Of a stretch of 64,000 nt of DNA, positions 1 to 10,710 are shown piece by piece. Under the pieces are notes generated by a model. It was given only the letters and a program-made list of their open reading frames with translations, was not told the DNA's origin and did not search any database. Each line of letters opens with the position of its first letter. Within the stretch, counting starts at the first letter, position 1. The position numbers and the translations under genes are program-made. The DNA lies in the NCBI GenBank assembly GCA_946406115.1, contig OX291547.1:11537001-11601000 (forward strand). Reading direction: 5' to 3'. The DNA is from Apoda limacodes (lineage: Eukaryota > Arthropoda > Insecta > Lepidoptera > Limacodidae).

Positions 1-668
1 TTAGTAGAAAACGTTTTCTTAGATTACTAAGTTGTTGTTCAAGCCTGTATCAGAATTAAGCAAAGAGTCCAAGAAATTTGATCTCCGATTAATGTAATTA
101 TGTTTAAACTAGCTTGTTTCCGCGACTTCGTCAGCGTAAACTTTTTTTTTAAAAAAAAGAAAGCTTTAAACAGTTTATGGCTTTACCTTCAAAAACAACA
201 AAATTCTCATACAAGTTTGTATTCTTTTGTGCCCTCTAGGGGATAATTTTCGGCAAACGGTGGTACTCCTCAATTTCATTTTCAACCATAAAGTCAAAGC
301 CCATCTTTGGCTTTTTATACATTGAGCTTTACAAATTACTGATTTGCATAGAAACTTCTAACACCCTAGGAGACTAGTTTTGCAAATTCAATTCTTAGTT
401 CTTGCCTACGTAGCAACAGAAAACTTTATGCAAAATTGCAAGTCTCTAGCTCCCTAGTTTGGGCTGTTATTTTATTATTTTACTTGCTGATCCTCGCTGT
501 GCTACAAGCCCGATTATTTCACAGCCCTTATAAACTTTTACACATCTTTTTAAAGCTCTTCGCTGTATCAAGCAATGTATTTTACAGGATCTTAACTCTA
601 GCGTTTATCAGCTGCCCTTAGGGCGCAACTATTAGGCAGTGACTACCTAACTAGCACCGCCATAAGAT
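1..668. other. Non-coding; decayed dispersed repeat (family D) at about 180-430
   Basis: No gene is supported. The part from about 180 to 430 resembles 18421-18650 and, more weakly, 20040-20260: all contain a 'ctctaggggat'-like block followed by 'tgcaaaat' and 'ttcttagt' blocks. I read this as an old dispersed repeat. The short open frame at 436-621 has no recognisable domain. Confidence 0.4.
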
Positions 669-846
669 ATTGTGGCCCCTACGTCCTCTCCGGGTTGTGA
701 GAGAGCGTGGTTGTGAATTTGATGCATTTCCGCCTCAATTCTGTCCATTTCGTGGCGCCACTGTCGCGTACAGTGGTTAAGTCAAACGAATGCTCCCGCT
801 CACCGTCTACTTACCAGTGTGCACCATTTCTTTTCGCCATTGCGTC
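669..846 (+). repeat. Dispersed repeat family C, copy 1
   Basis: This stretch matches 6486-6660 on the opposite strand almost throughout. Shared blocks include 'cctctccgggttgtgagag', the stretch around 'ttcgtggcgccactgtcgcg' and 'tcaccgtctacttaccagt'. The open frames across it in both copies (71 and 98 codons) lie in different contexts and show no domain, so I do not call a gene. It could be part of an LTR or a non-autonomous DNA element; the class is not resolved. Confidence 0.6.
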
Positions 847-1395
847 GTTGCATTTTGTCGGCATCGGTACCGCCTCGCAAATTAAAATCAGTTACGGAAT
901 TAAAATATTGATATTAGTTTAGAATAAAGTGTTATTTTAAGTAACTGTGATTCTGTGACAATAGTTAAGCCGTTTGGCGTCGCTTTCGCAATAGACTATT
1001 CTCTGGAGATCCTCGGAGTCCCGTGTAATGTTGTGTTCAAAGACCGCGATGAAGCAAGTGCGAATCCCTCAAATGCGGGCTGGCCACGCTAGCGCCGCAC
1101 CGGTTCCAGCAGTATCGCAGCAGTTTAGCTCGCCAACCTTGTCAAGCTAGCAGGCCACAGCGGTGCGACAGCGAGCGCTCGGTCGCTCCAATTTCTGCGC
1201 CGACACTCCCGGCGGACAAGCCAAGTGCTTGTCAAGAATAAGACGTGGCAAACGAGGTTTGGTCTATTGACGTGCTACGGTTAGTACTTTCACAGATTTT
1301 ATCAGTCACTCTGTAGCTTCAGTTACCGGTCTTCAAACGTTTTAAAGATTCCGAGGGCAATTAGTAATAGTTACTTTTGTGACTTTAGAACTGTT
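847..1395. other. GC-richer unannotated block (960-1260)
   Basis: No open frame of note. The block at about 960-1260 is clearly GC-richer than its AT-rich surroundings. It follows an AATAAA at 924-929 and a 'tggcgtcgctttcgc' string at about 976, which could be read as an LTR end plus a primer-binding site. I see no second LTR, so this remains a guess. A solo promoter or CpG island is an alternative. Confidence 0.25.
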
Positions 1396-2577
1396 TTTCC
1401 CCTGTGTCCAACTATTATGTCCAACTGGTTGTACAAATAAGGATTTTTTTTGTGGTTGATAACCGCACTGAGGGTTTAATACGGATTATAAATATCAAAG
1501 CTTTTTAACCAAGTTCAATTGGTTTTGCACTCAAAGTGATGGTTTTAAAATAGCTACCTATATCTCCAAAACCATTGATCGTAGACTAGTAGGTTTATTA
1601 CAGAAATAATAGATCTCATCAAGATCTTCATTTATGATGACAGCTGTCAAATTAGAAAGTGCTATATCTCCAAAACTATAGATCGTAGACTAGTAGTTTC
1701 ATTACAGAGATAGATCTCATCAAGATCTTCGTTTAGAATGACAGTTGTCAAACTAGAAACGGCTTTATCTCCGTTACTTTTGATCGTAGACTAGTAGTCC
1801 CTTTACAGAAGTGATAGATCTCACCAAGATCTTTATTTTGGATGACAGTTGTCAAACAAGAAAGTGCTATATCTCCTTATTAACCCCTTATTGTAAGGAG
1901 AACTACTCTAACCATGAAGATCTTGATGGGATCTATCATTTCTGTAATGAAATTACTAGTCTACAATTAATAGTTTCGGAGATATACCACTCTCTAGTTT
2001 GACAGCTGTCATTCGAAACGAAGATCTTGATGCGATCTATTACTTCTGTAATGAAACTACTAGTCTACGATCAATAGTTTTGGAGATATAGCACTCTTTA
2101 GTTTGACAACTGTCATCATAAACGATGATCTTGATGAGATCTATCTCTTCTGTAAAGAACTACTAGTCTACGATCAATGGTTTTGGAGATAAAGGTAGCC
2201 ATTTTAAACTATCACTTTTGAGTGCAAAACCAATTGAACTTGGTTAAAAAGCTTTGGTATTTATAGTCCGTATTAAACCCTCAGTGCGACGTTTTTTAAC
2301 TAGAACAACATCCATCCTTTTCCAAGTCAGTTAAAAAGGAATAATGTTTAGTTCATTATAAAACCTTCATGAAAACCTCATTTGAGAACCTCCATTTTTA
2401 AAGTCGGTTAAAAGCTTTAAAATTATCATTTCGGGGCAGTCGTCCAACTGGCTATGCAGTTGTACGACGGGCCCTGTAAATTTCGATTTTCTCATGTTCA
2501 ACTATTTAGTTGGACAACGGAGAAAAAAATCCTTATTTGTACAACCAGTTGGACATTATAGTTGGACACAGGGGAAA
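1396..2577. mobile_element. Fold-back type DNA element with long inverted repeats built of about 105-bp modules
   Basis: The ends are inverted: 'tttcccctgtgtccaacta' at 1396-1414 is mirrored by 'tagttggacacaggggaaa' at 2559-2577. The match continues inward through 'tgtacaaataaggatt', 'gtgcaaaaccaattg' and 'aaccattgatcgtagacta'. Inside, modules of about 105 bp repeat, each with a 'tatctcc' block, a 'gatcgtagactagtag' block and a palindromic 'tgacagctgtca' or variant. There are about four modules in the left arm (from about 1561, 1668, 1768, 1869) and three in inverse orientation on the right (from about 1979, 2085, 2188). There is no transposase frame. This is the layout of fold-back elements or large MITEs. 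I could not define a target-site duplication, so the superfamily is open. Confidence 0.75.
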
Positions 2578-3597
2578 GACTCTGTTTTATAGGATAAAAA
2601 AAGAGTGGCAAAGCAGAATAATTTAAAATTTGCATTCGAGTAATTAAAATCTTACGTTTCTTTAACAGAAATGGTAAGATTTATCTTATATTAATGGAAA
2701 TAAAATTTTAAAATCATATGGCCGCTCCAAATTTTAAGAAATTAGACGCAAATTATGATGACCATGATAACATTCCTGGCATTTGATGTAATTTTTGAAG
2801 ATATTTCGCTTTTTTTTTTGAGCTTTGCCACACATGTCCCATTGGCATCTAACAAGTTTATATTTCAAATGAGTCAATATTATAGCGAATCCTAGCAAAA
2901 AAATCCTATTTACAATAACTGGATTTCGCTAACGAAAATTGTTTGGATTCTTATAAAATACGGGTTTTCTGTAATGACTTACAATCATATTTAAGTTGCA
3001 ATGCCATAATCGATAAATACTTGTAAATTGGTTACAATTATGCAAGAAAAATAAACTACCCTCAACCGAGTAGGTACTTACTTACGTCCAAAATTGCATA
3101 ATTATATTGAATTAACCTATAAGGTGCTAGGAACCCGTGTTAATCATTACAATCCCCGAGTGTTCTTTTTTTTTCCTGAAAAGGGCAAACGTATGTAGTT
3201 ACATTAAACATTCCGAAATAATTCTTTTGAAAAAGAAGATTAGTATTCAGGGCAAAATGAACAATTAACAGGATTAAAATGACAGGATCTACCTTTCAAG
3301 ATATTTATAAATATAGTCTATTTATATTTTATGGTACATTAACCAATTTGGTAGCAGATTAAAATAATATAGTCTACGAAGATTAGGTTTTGACAGTGAA
3401 TTTTTTTGGTATTTTTTTGATAGTGAATCCGTTTACGAGACGTTGTTAATTTTATGGAATTCTCATATTAAACATGTAAAATAAGTCCTTAATACAAAGA
3501 AGACAATCAAGGGCAAAATTTTAGATTTGAAATTTTTTGGAACGCAAGGCGTTGCAGATTTTAAACGGAATAGAATTCTATATATAGGACGAGTTTG
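2578..3597. other. Unannotated AT-rich stretch
   Basis: I see no coding frame, RNA gene or recognisable repeat here, only AT-rich sequence with short homopolymer runs. Confidence 0.5.
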
Positions 3598-4330
3598 ATG
3601 GCCCAGGGCGTGCATTTTTCCAGGAGGGTAAAGTCCCTCCTGGGGTTTTTAACTATAGGAAGTTATGTGATCTCTAGCCGCTCGTCCGTCCAGGACCCTA
3701 CGTCCCTGCTAGGGAGACTGAATTTAACAGGATTTATATTCTGGCCGTGCATTCTTCTAGAAGGGTAAAGTCCCTCCTAGGAAGGCTCAATTTGACGAGT
3801 GATCAGAGCTGGCACTCTTCCAGGAGGGTAAAGTCCCTCATAGGAAGTCTGAATTTTACAGCATTTGTATTCTGGCCGTGCATTCTTCCAGGAGACTAAA
3901 GTCCCTTCTGGAAAGGCTCAATTTGATGAGTGATCAGAGCTTGTACTCTTCCCGGAGAGTAAAGTCCCTCCTAGGAAGTCTGAATTTTACAACATTTGTA
4001 TTCTGGCCGTGCATTCTTTTAGGAGGGTAAAGTCCCTTCTAGAAAGGTTTAATTTGATGAGTGATCAGAGGCTGAACTTTACAGTATTTATATTCTGGCC
4101 GTGCATTCTTTTAGGAGGGTAAAGAGTCTCCTAGGAAGGCTCAATTTGACGAGTGATCAGAGCTTGCACTCTTCCAGGAAGCTAAAGTCCCTCCTAGGAA
4201 GTCTGAATTTTACAGCATTTGTATTCTGGCCGTGCATTCTTTCAGTACGTTAAATTCCCTTCTAGAAAGGCTCTATTTGACGAGTGATCAGAACCTGCAC
4301 TCATCCAGGAGGGAGTCCCCTGTAGGAAGA
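3598..4330. repeat. Tandem array of about 11 short hairpins in alternating context (131-bp dimer)
   Basis: A hairpin of the form 'aggagggtaaagtccctcct' recurs about eleven times, near 3619, 3690, 3757, 3818, 3887, 3949, 4018, 4112, 4173, 4241 and 4304. The stem pairs GGAGGG with CCCTCC around a TAAAGT-like loop. The intervening DNA alternates between two types: one with 'caatttgacgagtgatcaga' and one with 'ttgtattctggccgtgcatt'. The 'ggccgtgc' landmark sits at 3743, 3874, 4005, 4097 and 4228, a period of 131 bp apart from one shortened 92-bp step. It is a dimeric higher-order tandem repeat, not a CRISPR, because the spacers are themselves repeated. Function is unknown. Confidence 0.8.
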
Positions 4331-6089
4331 CCATATTTTGTGAATTGGTCGTGCCAGTCAACATACGGTCAGTGCCGGAGAAGATGGCCGGATAGTGGAA
4401 TAAAGGACAAAATTATTGGCATTTGAATCAGAATCAACGAAATACAACTTTAAGATCCTTATACAATCAGAAAATCAGTGTAAGCTGACTTAAAAACACT
4501 TGGAACCAAGCAATCTGCTGTCATAATCACTTTATGACTTTTTGCTAGTCCTTGTGGCTTTAAATACCCTAAAGGAACGTCGAATTCAGAGGAAATCCTC
4601 TACCAAAATGATACCGGTTTTCACACGCTGTGCGAGAAACTTTTCAGGAGATTTACCTATCTGCCTCCGAGCGAGATCACATGATCCTATGATGTGTGAA
4701 GACCACCAATACCGACAGCCTCATCAGCTGGCCTAAGTCTTTCCTCTATCATCCTCGATACTTAAGGTACGTAGTTACCTTGGCGTTTTTAATTGAGATT
4801 TTAAAGCCATATTGGGAGCGAACATTCTGGCGAGCAAACCTAAGCGCAAATGCCTTTTGTGACCCACTACAAATCCAGAATAATCAGTATTACTTAGTAA
4901 ACATAAACAATGTGTGGACATCCCCCGTCGAATGTCGTGCAATCGAAACAGGAAGCATGCTGATTTGGGGACAGAGTTTCTTCTCTTGAATGAATGAATG
5001 AAAAACTGGACGAAAGAAAATGTCGCTTTAGTGACTTACAGTGGTCCATACTTATACTCATATCACCGTGCTTGAGGTAGATGGTAAATTTAATACATCA
5101 ATAATATTTCCATCTTTGTTATGTAATTTCTTTATTTTCATACTTTAGAACGTTAAAAGGAAACGAACAAGGCAGAACTATTGAAACGGTTCCACCTAGG
5201 CACAATTTATTTTTGCATTGGAGCGATTTTTCCATTAGTGTTAACATCTGGAAATATTTTCGGTCAAGGTTTCTTTATTACATTCACTCCATGTTTTTTT
5301 TTTAATGCTTGTACGGAAAGCACCTCCCACTGACCAGAATTAGCTAGAGATAATGAAATAGAGTATCGTGTTTTGGTTACGTATAAATTCCCTTTCATCT
5401 GATGATCTGAAGTCAAATTTGGCATTATTTATTAACTGAACACGTTGTATCGTTGGTGTGAAAAATGTTATGTAAAATACTACAGCATGCCGACATTAAA
5501 AGCCGGCACAGCTAGATTTGTTACATAAGTCCCAATTGGATATTTGGAACATCCAAATACTTTCTATTGCTTTTTTTAATGTTAATTTGACCCTCTGTAG
5601 TTTAGCGTAGACTGTAAGCAACATACCGTTCAATCGCCTGCCAAACTCATAGAAGAGATTTTAAAACGTGTTCATGCACTGTAGCCCGTAGTCTACGTTT
5701 CGAGCTTACAGTCTAGCACTTTAGAAAACTACTAGGCTACATATATAATTACTATTTATGTTTTATTTTGTTTTTGTGTGCAATGAATGTCTTTATTTGA
5801 ATTCCTTATTTTTCATATTTTGGAATTTTAAAAAAAATATAAAAAAGGATTAAAATAGGTAATTCAAGAGAAATATAATAAAATAATTTAAAAAGATCAA
5901 GGTATTAAATGTTGTTTAGTTTCGTCTACGATTTTCAACCAGTTTAACTAAGATGTATTATTTAATAAGTTTTTGACTAAGGTATCTTATCAATAAATCC
6001 TAAATTTTTGTGTGTATATTAATGATGGATTACGTTCTTTTTGTTTAAATACGTTGCAAAGGTATTTAATCAACTAATCCTTATTCTTT
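4331..6089. other. Unannotated stretch with two unrecognised short frames
   Basis: Frames at 4542-4736 (64 codons) and 4696-4989 (97 codons) are open on the plus strand. I recognise no domain, and no nearby exon structure supports them. The second has a hydrophobic patch followed by polar sequence. I would not call either a gene. The rest is AT-rich without recognisable features, apart from a small inverted repeat around 5600-5715 ('tagactgtaagc' and 'gcttacagtcta'). Confidence 0.4.
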
Positions 6090-6302
6090 TTGACGTGACA
6101 ACGTCTTATAAATTGGTTTGCCGGGTGACACTTGATGAAACTGCGTTACGCTCCGCTCACGTTATGCGCTCACAATGAGAGCGAGTGAGAGGCACGCGGC
6201 ATGGTTAGCCCGCCTAAGAGCGAGAGAGACAGACATAAAAAGTGAAAGGCACAAGTTGTCACGTTACAATGTTAATAATATTACGATTAATAGCAATGGT
6301 TT
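6090..6302 (+). repeat. Dispersed repeat family E, copy 1
   Basis: This 213-bp stretch is nearly identical to the reverse complement of 37859-38070. Both contain 'ttgacgtgacaacgtcttat', 'gcgttacgctccgctcacg' and 'aagttgtcacgttacaatg'. Sharp shared ends and high identity suggest a common terminal segment of a transposable element. I associate this sequence with lepidopteran genomes from general knowledge, but I cannot name its class. Confidence 0.7.
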
Positions 6303-6369
6303 TGTTTGCATTAATAAAGCACTTATTTATAAGCAGACCCGAACCACTCACCAGGTGATAACAGACATG

Positions 6370-6680
6370 TCTCACAACCCGGAGAGGACGTAGGGGCCAC
6401 AATAGAAAGATTTTATCTACCATTAAAATCCTTATTGTGGTCCTGGAGTGCTCTCCGGGCCTATTGAGGCTTACCTGGTGAGACGCAATGACGAAAAGAA
6501 ATGGTGCAGACTGGTAAGTAGACGGTGAGCGGGAGCATTCGTTTGACTTAACCACGTGTACGCGACAGTGGCGCCACGAAATGGACAGAATTGAGGTGGA
6601 AATGCATCAGAATCACAACCACGCTCTCTCACAACCCGGAGAGGACTCCAGGACCACAATAAAGATTTTAATGGTAGGTA
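6370..6680 (-). repeat. Dispersed repeat family C, copy 2, with duplicated end motif
   Basis: Reverse complement of the family seen at 669-846. The motif 'ctcacaacccggagaggac' occurs twice (about 6371 and 6631), and blocks with 'gattttaatggtaggtaaa' or its inverse flank the unit. This suggests two nested or partly inverted copies. It directly follows the family E segment, so E and C may be parts of one larger element. Confidence 0.55.
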
Positions 6681-7088
6681 AAATCTTTCAATTCTTCATT
6701 TCATCTTTGTACAAAACATATTTTTAAAATATTACCAACGAATTATTTAGAACTAGTTATTAGCTATTTTTAGAAAGTTCTGTATTGTATCTAGAACATA
6801 CCTGTGAGTTATTAATAGCGTTTCTGCTAAAAGTGGCTGTTTTTAGACAGATATATTCTAGAAATGATGTATAACGTTTTAAAAATAGTTGGTGCTAAAA
6901 TGAGGTTTTGCTATTTAATAGCAATGCCACCGCTCAGAAGAAATCGCCTTACCATCCCAATTTGTATTCCAAATTCTATTACCGATAATAATCACTTTAT
7001 TACTTAAAAAAGTAGGAATACGTAGGTCGGAACATAGTTGCAAGTTACTCGTACCTTTGGTGCACTGTTGAAATCAGTTTTGTATTTA
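6681..7088. other. Unannotated AT-rich stretch
   Basis: No gene, RNA or repeat that I can support. Confidence 0.5.
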
Positions 7089-7346
7089 AAAAACCGGCCA
7101 AGTGCAAGTCGGACTCGCACACGAAGGGTTCCGTACTATTAGCTATAAAAACGGCAAAAAAATCACGTTTGTTGCATGGGAGCCCCCCTTTAAGATTTGT
7201 TTTATTCTCTTTTTCGGCAATAGAAATACAGCATCTGTGAAATTTTTTACTGTCTTACTATCACGGTTCATGAGTGACCTGGTTACAGACGGACAGACGG
7301 ACGGACAGCGAAGTCTTAATATTTGGGTACGGAACCCTAAAAATTA
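7089..7346 (+). repeat. Dispersed repeat family B, near complete copy
   Basis: The copy runs from 'aaaccggccaagtgcaagtc' through 'gggttccgtacta', 'ttgcatgggagcc' and 'gacggacagacggacggaca' to 'gggtacggaaccctaaaaa'. The same order of blocks appears in the inverted pair at 22050-23301 and in decayed form at 19498-19985. The partly inverted 'gggttccgtac' and 'gtacggaaccct' blocks suggest a non-autonomous element. The open frame at 7102-7419 runs through the repeat and is not a gene. Confidence 0.7.
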
Positions 7347-7682
7347 CATCATTTGCTTCAGCAAAAACGTAGTTTCTTTCGGGACAAGTTCATCTGCGCA
7401 AAATTTGACAAACTTTTAACCAATCATTTGTTTTTAAAACAAGCTAAATGTAGCTCTAGATCAATTAAAATTGGTCTAAAACAAAACATATTAATTAATT
7501 AAGAGGGTTCCTGACGTCCACTATCGCCGCCAATGATCATTTATGATTAACTATTTAATAAAGCAAATTTAAAAAATGTGCTTCTACAAAGATATATACG
7601 ATAAGATATCTACGATTGTGACTTGATTTTTGAAATAATGATTGAATGAAGACTTTTGAAATAATAAACATCGAAATCGATT
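7347..7682. other. Unannotated AT-rich stretch
   Basis: I see nothing beyond AT-rich sequence. Confidence 0.45.
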
Positions 7683-7977
7683 GAAAATTTCGATTCGAAT
7701 TGAGGTTTATATAATATAAAGTCGTTAAACAGTTTTGAAGTAGTGATTTGTATTATTAAGACTTTTGATATCATGGAAAATCGAAAATGTCGAGTCGAAT
7801 TAAGTTACCTATATATGATATAAAGACGTTAAACAGTTTTGAAATAATGATCTGTGTTATCAAGACATTTAATATCATTGAAAACCGTAATCGATCGAAA
7901 ATGTCGAGTCGAATTAAGTTATATAATATGATAAATATAGGTCGATTTATATTTTTAAGACTTGTAATATCATTGAA
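7683..7977. repeat. Tandem repeat, three units of about 100 bp
   Basis: Three degenerate units share 'gtcgagtcgaattaagtta', 'cgttaaacagttttgaa' and 'atatcattgaaaa' blocks, starting near 7683, 7775 and 7880. The open frames in both orientations across them are by-products of the repeat. Confidence 0.6.
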
Positions 7978-8125
7978 AATCACTTGTGAAGCACATGTTA
8001 GAAATTTAATTCTGGGTTGCTGCGACTTCCTTGCGACGATATAACGTAATGTACTGCTGTCCTCCGAGCTTATTGGCACTTGCGTCGATACATTCGGAAC
8101 TAGGAAAAATCTCTACTAGCTCCTT
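7965..8125 (+). repeat. Dispersed direct repeat, partner at 28488-28648
   Basis: Shares 'taatatcattg.aaatcact', 'acttccttgcgacgata' and 'gagcttattg' type blocks with 28488-28648 in the same orientation at roughly 80-85% identity by eye. Class unknown. Confidence 0.55.
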
Positions 8126-8734
8126 AAGGTTTTAGTGAGAAAAACTTCGCAATAGATAAATAATTTGGAACTAGCCGCCCTTCAATATATGTAAAACAAT
8201 CTTGGTATGTTAAGAGAGCAGACTGTGTTCTTACCAAGAGGCTTAAAAGAAAATGTGAATCTGCGTTGTAACATACTCTGTTTACATTATGTATAAGCTA
8301 TTTTTACATGATGTATATAAGGTGGCAAAAGGTGGGTAGGTAGTCGTAGGTGGTATAACAATATTGCAACGAGTTGACACAATTCGGAGTACAAAACACG
8401 GGGTAAGAGCATACGGGACAGGTTCGTTTAGAATGAAAGTATTATACCGATCTACTGACGCAGTAGTATAGGTTTTGTTATCATGGTACTTCGCAGGTAT
8501 TGCCTGCGCCAGTGTAAAAAAAAAAACAAATAAAAGTAAATATATTAAAAAGAACATTTAAAATTATTTTTAAAAATGTTAAATTGTCCGCTGCCGATAG
8601 AAATGTCTACATAAATAAATAGTAACAAAAAAAACATTAAATGGTTTCTCATTACCTGTTTTATCATATTATCAATTATCAACACAATTTAATAAAGTAA
8701 TTCATTTTTGTTTAACTCTATTTAGCTTGCCACC
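8126..8734. other. Unannotated stretch
   Basis: The minus-strand frame at 8282-8557 begins with a hydrophobic segment, but the rest shows no conserved pattern and no context supports it. Nothing else is recognised. Confidence 0.4.
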
Positions 8735-8935
8735 TTATTTTGTGTTACTTTTAACAGATTTAATAATTTTTGAAATAGACTTGCAATTCAAACAACTTTC
8801 CTCAAAATTGAGTCGAATCATTAATTCTGCTTTTATTAAATCCATGCACATTCGGTTCCTTTCTTTTGTGTACAGATTGTTCAGTAAACTAAACACCCTT
8901 TCACAATAAGCATTGCTTACTGGAATCGTTAGCAC
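8735..8935 (-). pseudogene. hAT transposase, C-terminal dimerisation domain fragment
   Basis: The 66-residue frame carries the hallmark of the hAT C-terminal dimerisation region: 'IPVSNAYCERVFSLLNNL' followed by a charged 'KERNRM' and a 'LIKAELMIRLNF' helix. In hAT enzymes this segment inserts into the catalytic domain and holds the oligomer together. The upstream catalytic part (DDE residues, BED zinc finger) is not visible on the minus strand before 8935, so only the 3' end of a transposase gene remains. The sequence near 9140-9237 may be the matching 5' end of an internally deleted element. Confident for the family, not for element boundaries. Confidence 0.8.
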
Positions 8936-9139
8936 ATAATTATTTTTAACTCATAGCACCTACTAATAAAATATGCCCATATTTTGTCATTGGACATATT
9001 CCGCGGTCCCGCCCCTCACCTCACCACATGCCTCGCGCGCTCAAAGCGGATCGTAGAAAGAAACGTAACGAAAGGCAATGTTTCGCTTCACGTAAATTAG
9101 GAACTTAAAATTATTGTTCTATAAATAAATTTGTTTTTC

Positions 9140-9237
9140 GGGAGATTTTATACTTTGTTGGGAGTCCCTCCTATGACCTCCCGTCATATAAAAATTCGGG
9201 AGAATCCCGCCAAATCCCGACCATCTGGCAACCCTAG
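9140..9237. repeat. Possible hAT-type terminal sequence
   Basis: The stretch ends in 'ccatctggcaaccctag'. Its reverse complement begins 'ctagggttgccag', and CAGGGTTGCC-like starts are common in hAT terminal inverted repeats. With a hAT transposase tail 200 bp away, reading toward lower coordinates, this could be the 5' end of a deleted hAT copy. The other terminus was not found. Confidence 0.4.
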
Positions 9238-9300
9238 GTGTAAATCACCCGTCTGTTGTAAATCACAAATACAATACTAGCTTCTGCGTATCGTGATTGT

Positions 9301-10504
9301 GTAGCGAGTGAAGTATTTTATTTTGTATATGTAGTGTGTAATTAGCTTTAAATTACCCTTTTGCGTGTTATGTCAAAATCATTGTAAAATTCTATATCCA
9401 TACCTGATGGAATGCCATACTCATTTACGTCAACAGTCTTTTAAATCTGATTTTTAAAAAGATGACAGATGAAAAATTATTCAAGGAGTCTTTTGGAGAT
9501 TTTCTCAAGGATAGATGTTTAAAACCAAAATTTGCAATTTTTACCTAAAATAAATAGGAGTTAATCTTTTTGAAGTGCATCAAGTTCTTCGAGAAACAGG
9601 AACTAAGGAGATGTAAATTACAAGAGGAACTTACTACACGATTTTAATAAGAGAAGGTTTGAATTTCTCGATAAACTATCTCAAGGTTGTGGGTTCTACC
9701 ATAAACCCTCCCATCAGGTACCTAAGTGCATTTATTTGGTTAGGTGATTATTGCTATATCGATTCTGCGGATTGGCTTTTTTTCGCCATATTGATTTTTT
9801 TAATTTCTCAATCTGAAAAGAATGATAAATTCAGAAACTGGATTTATCTGTTTTGCCGTCTTTTTCCTATTTAGACGATGGTATCGTAATTTTTCCTTCG
9901 GGTCGACTGTATTGTCGAAAATATCAATTAATCGTAATATGATGTAATTTTCACCAATTCTCAGCAATCTATGCTTTTATCATTCTTTTCAGATTGAGAA
10001 ATTAAAAAAATCAATATGGCGAAAAAAAGCCAATCCGCAGAATCGATATAGCAATAATCACCTAACCAAATAAATGCACTTAGGTACCTGATGGGAGGGT
10101 TTATGGTAGAACCCACAACCTTGAGATAGTTTATCGAGAAATTCAAACCTTCTCTTATTAAAATCGTGTAGTAAGTTCCTCTTGTAATTTACATCTCCTT
10201 AGTTCCTGTTTCTCGAAGAACTTGATGCACTTCAAAAAGATTAACTCCTATTTATTTTAGGTAAAAATTGCAAATTTTGGTTTTAAACATCTATCCTTGA
10301 GAAAATCTCCAAAAGACTCCTTGAATAATTTTTCATCTGTCATCTTTTTAAAAATCAGATTTAAAAGACTGTTGACGTAAATGAGTATGGCATTCCATGC
10401 ATGTATGGATATAGAATTTTACAATGATTTTGACATAACACGCAAAAGGGTAATTTAAAGCTAATTACACACTACATATACAAAATAAAATACTTCACTC
10501 GCTA
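9301..10504. repeat. Long inverted repeat, arms about 530 bp, spacer 146 bp
   Basis: 9301-9829 is the reverse complement of 9976-10504 with only a few differences (for example near 9411 against 10395). The unpaired centre is 9830-9975. Arm starts read 'gtagcgagtgaagtatttta'. The mirrored open frames at 9659-9874 (plus) and 9961-10146 (minus) encode the same meaningless peptide because of the symmetry. No transposase, no clear target-site duplication. It may be a fold-back element or the product of a local inverted duplication. It lies just upstream of the non-LTR copy at 10711. Confidence 0.85.
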
Positions 10505-10710
10505 CAATTGTCAATAGCAAATAGTAAACATATCAAATATCTACTTCCAAAACCGTATCTCCGTGTAAATTAGGCATTGATGTTAGTTTCTTATAGGTAC
10601 TTAAGATTAATTTTATCGCGTTCGTCGTCATAAGAGACGTTAAGCTCACACATTGTTACCATTTCGGAAATCGTTATGTTGTATGAAAGATATTTTTTGG
10701 TTCATACAAT
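10505..10710. other. Spacer before the non-LTR element
   Basis: AT-rich, no feature seen. It ends where homology to the retrotransposon endonuclease begins. Confidence 0.4.

Noticed and set aside
3598..4330. CRISPR-like array
   Set aside because: The spacers are themselves repeated in two alternating types, there are no cas genes, and the DNA is eukaryotic.
4696..4989. 97-codon frame as a host gene
   Set aside because: No domain, no neighbouring exons and no codon pattern that sets it apart; could be chance.
9659..10146. Two identical 58-residue 'proteins' on opposite strands
   Set aside because: They are mirror images produced by the inverted repeat and show no domain.
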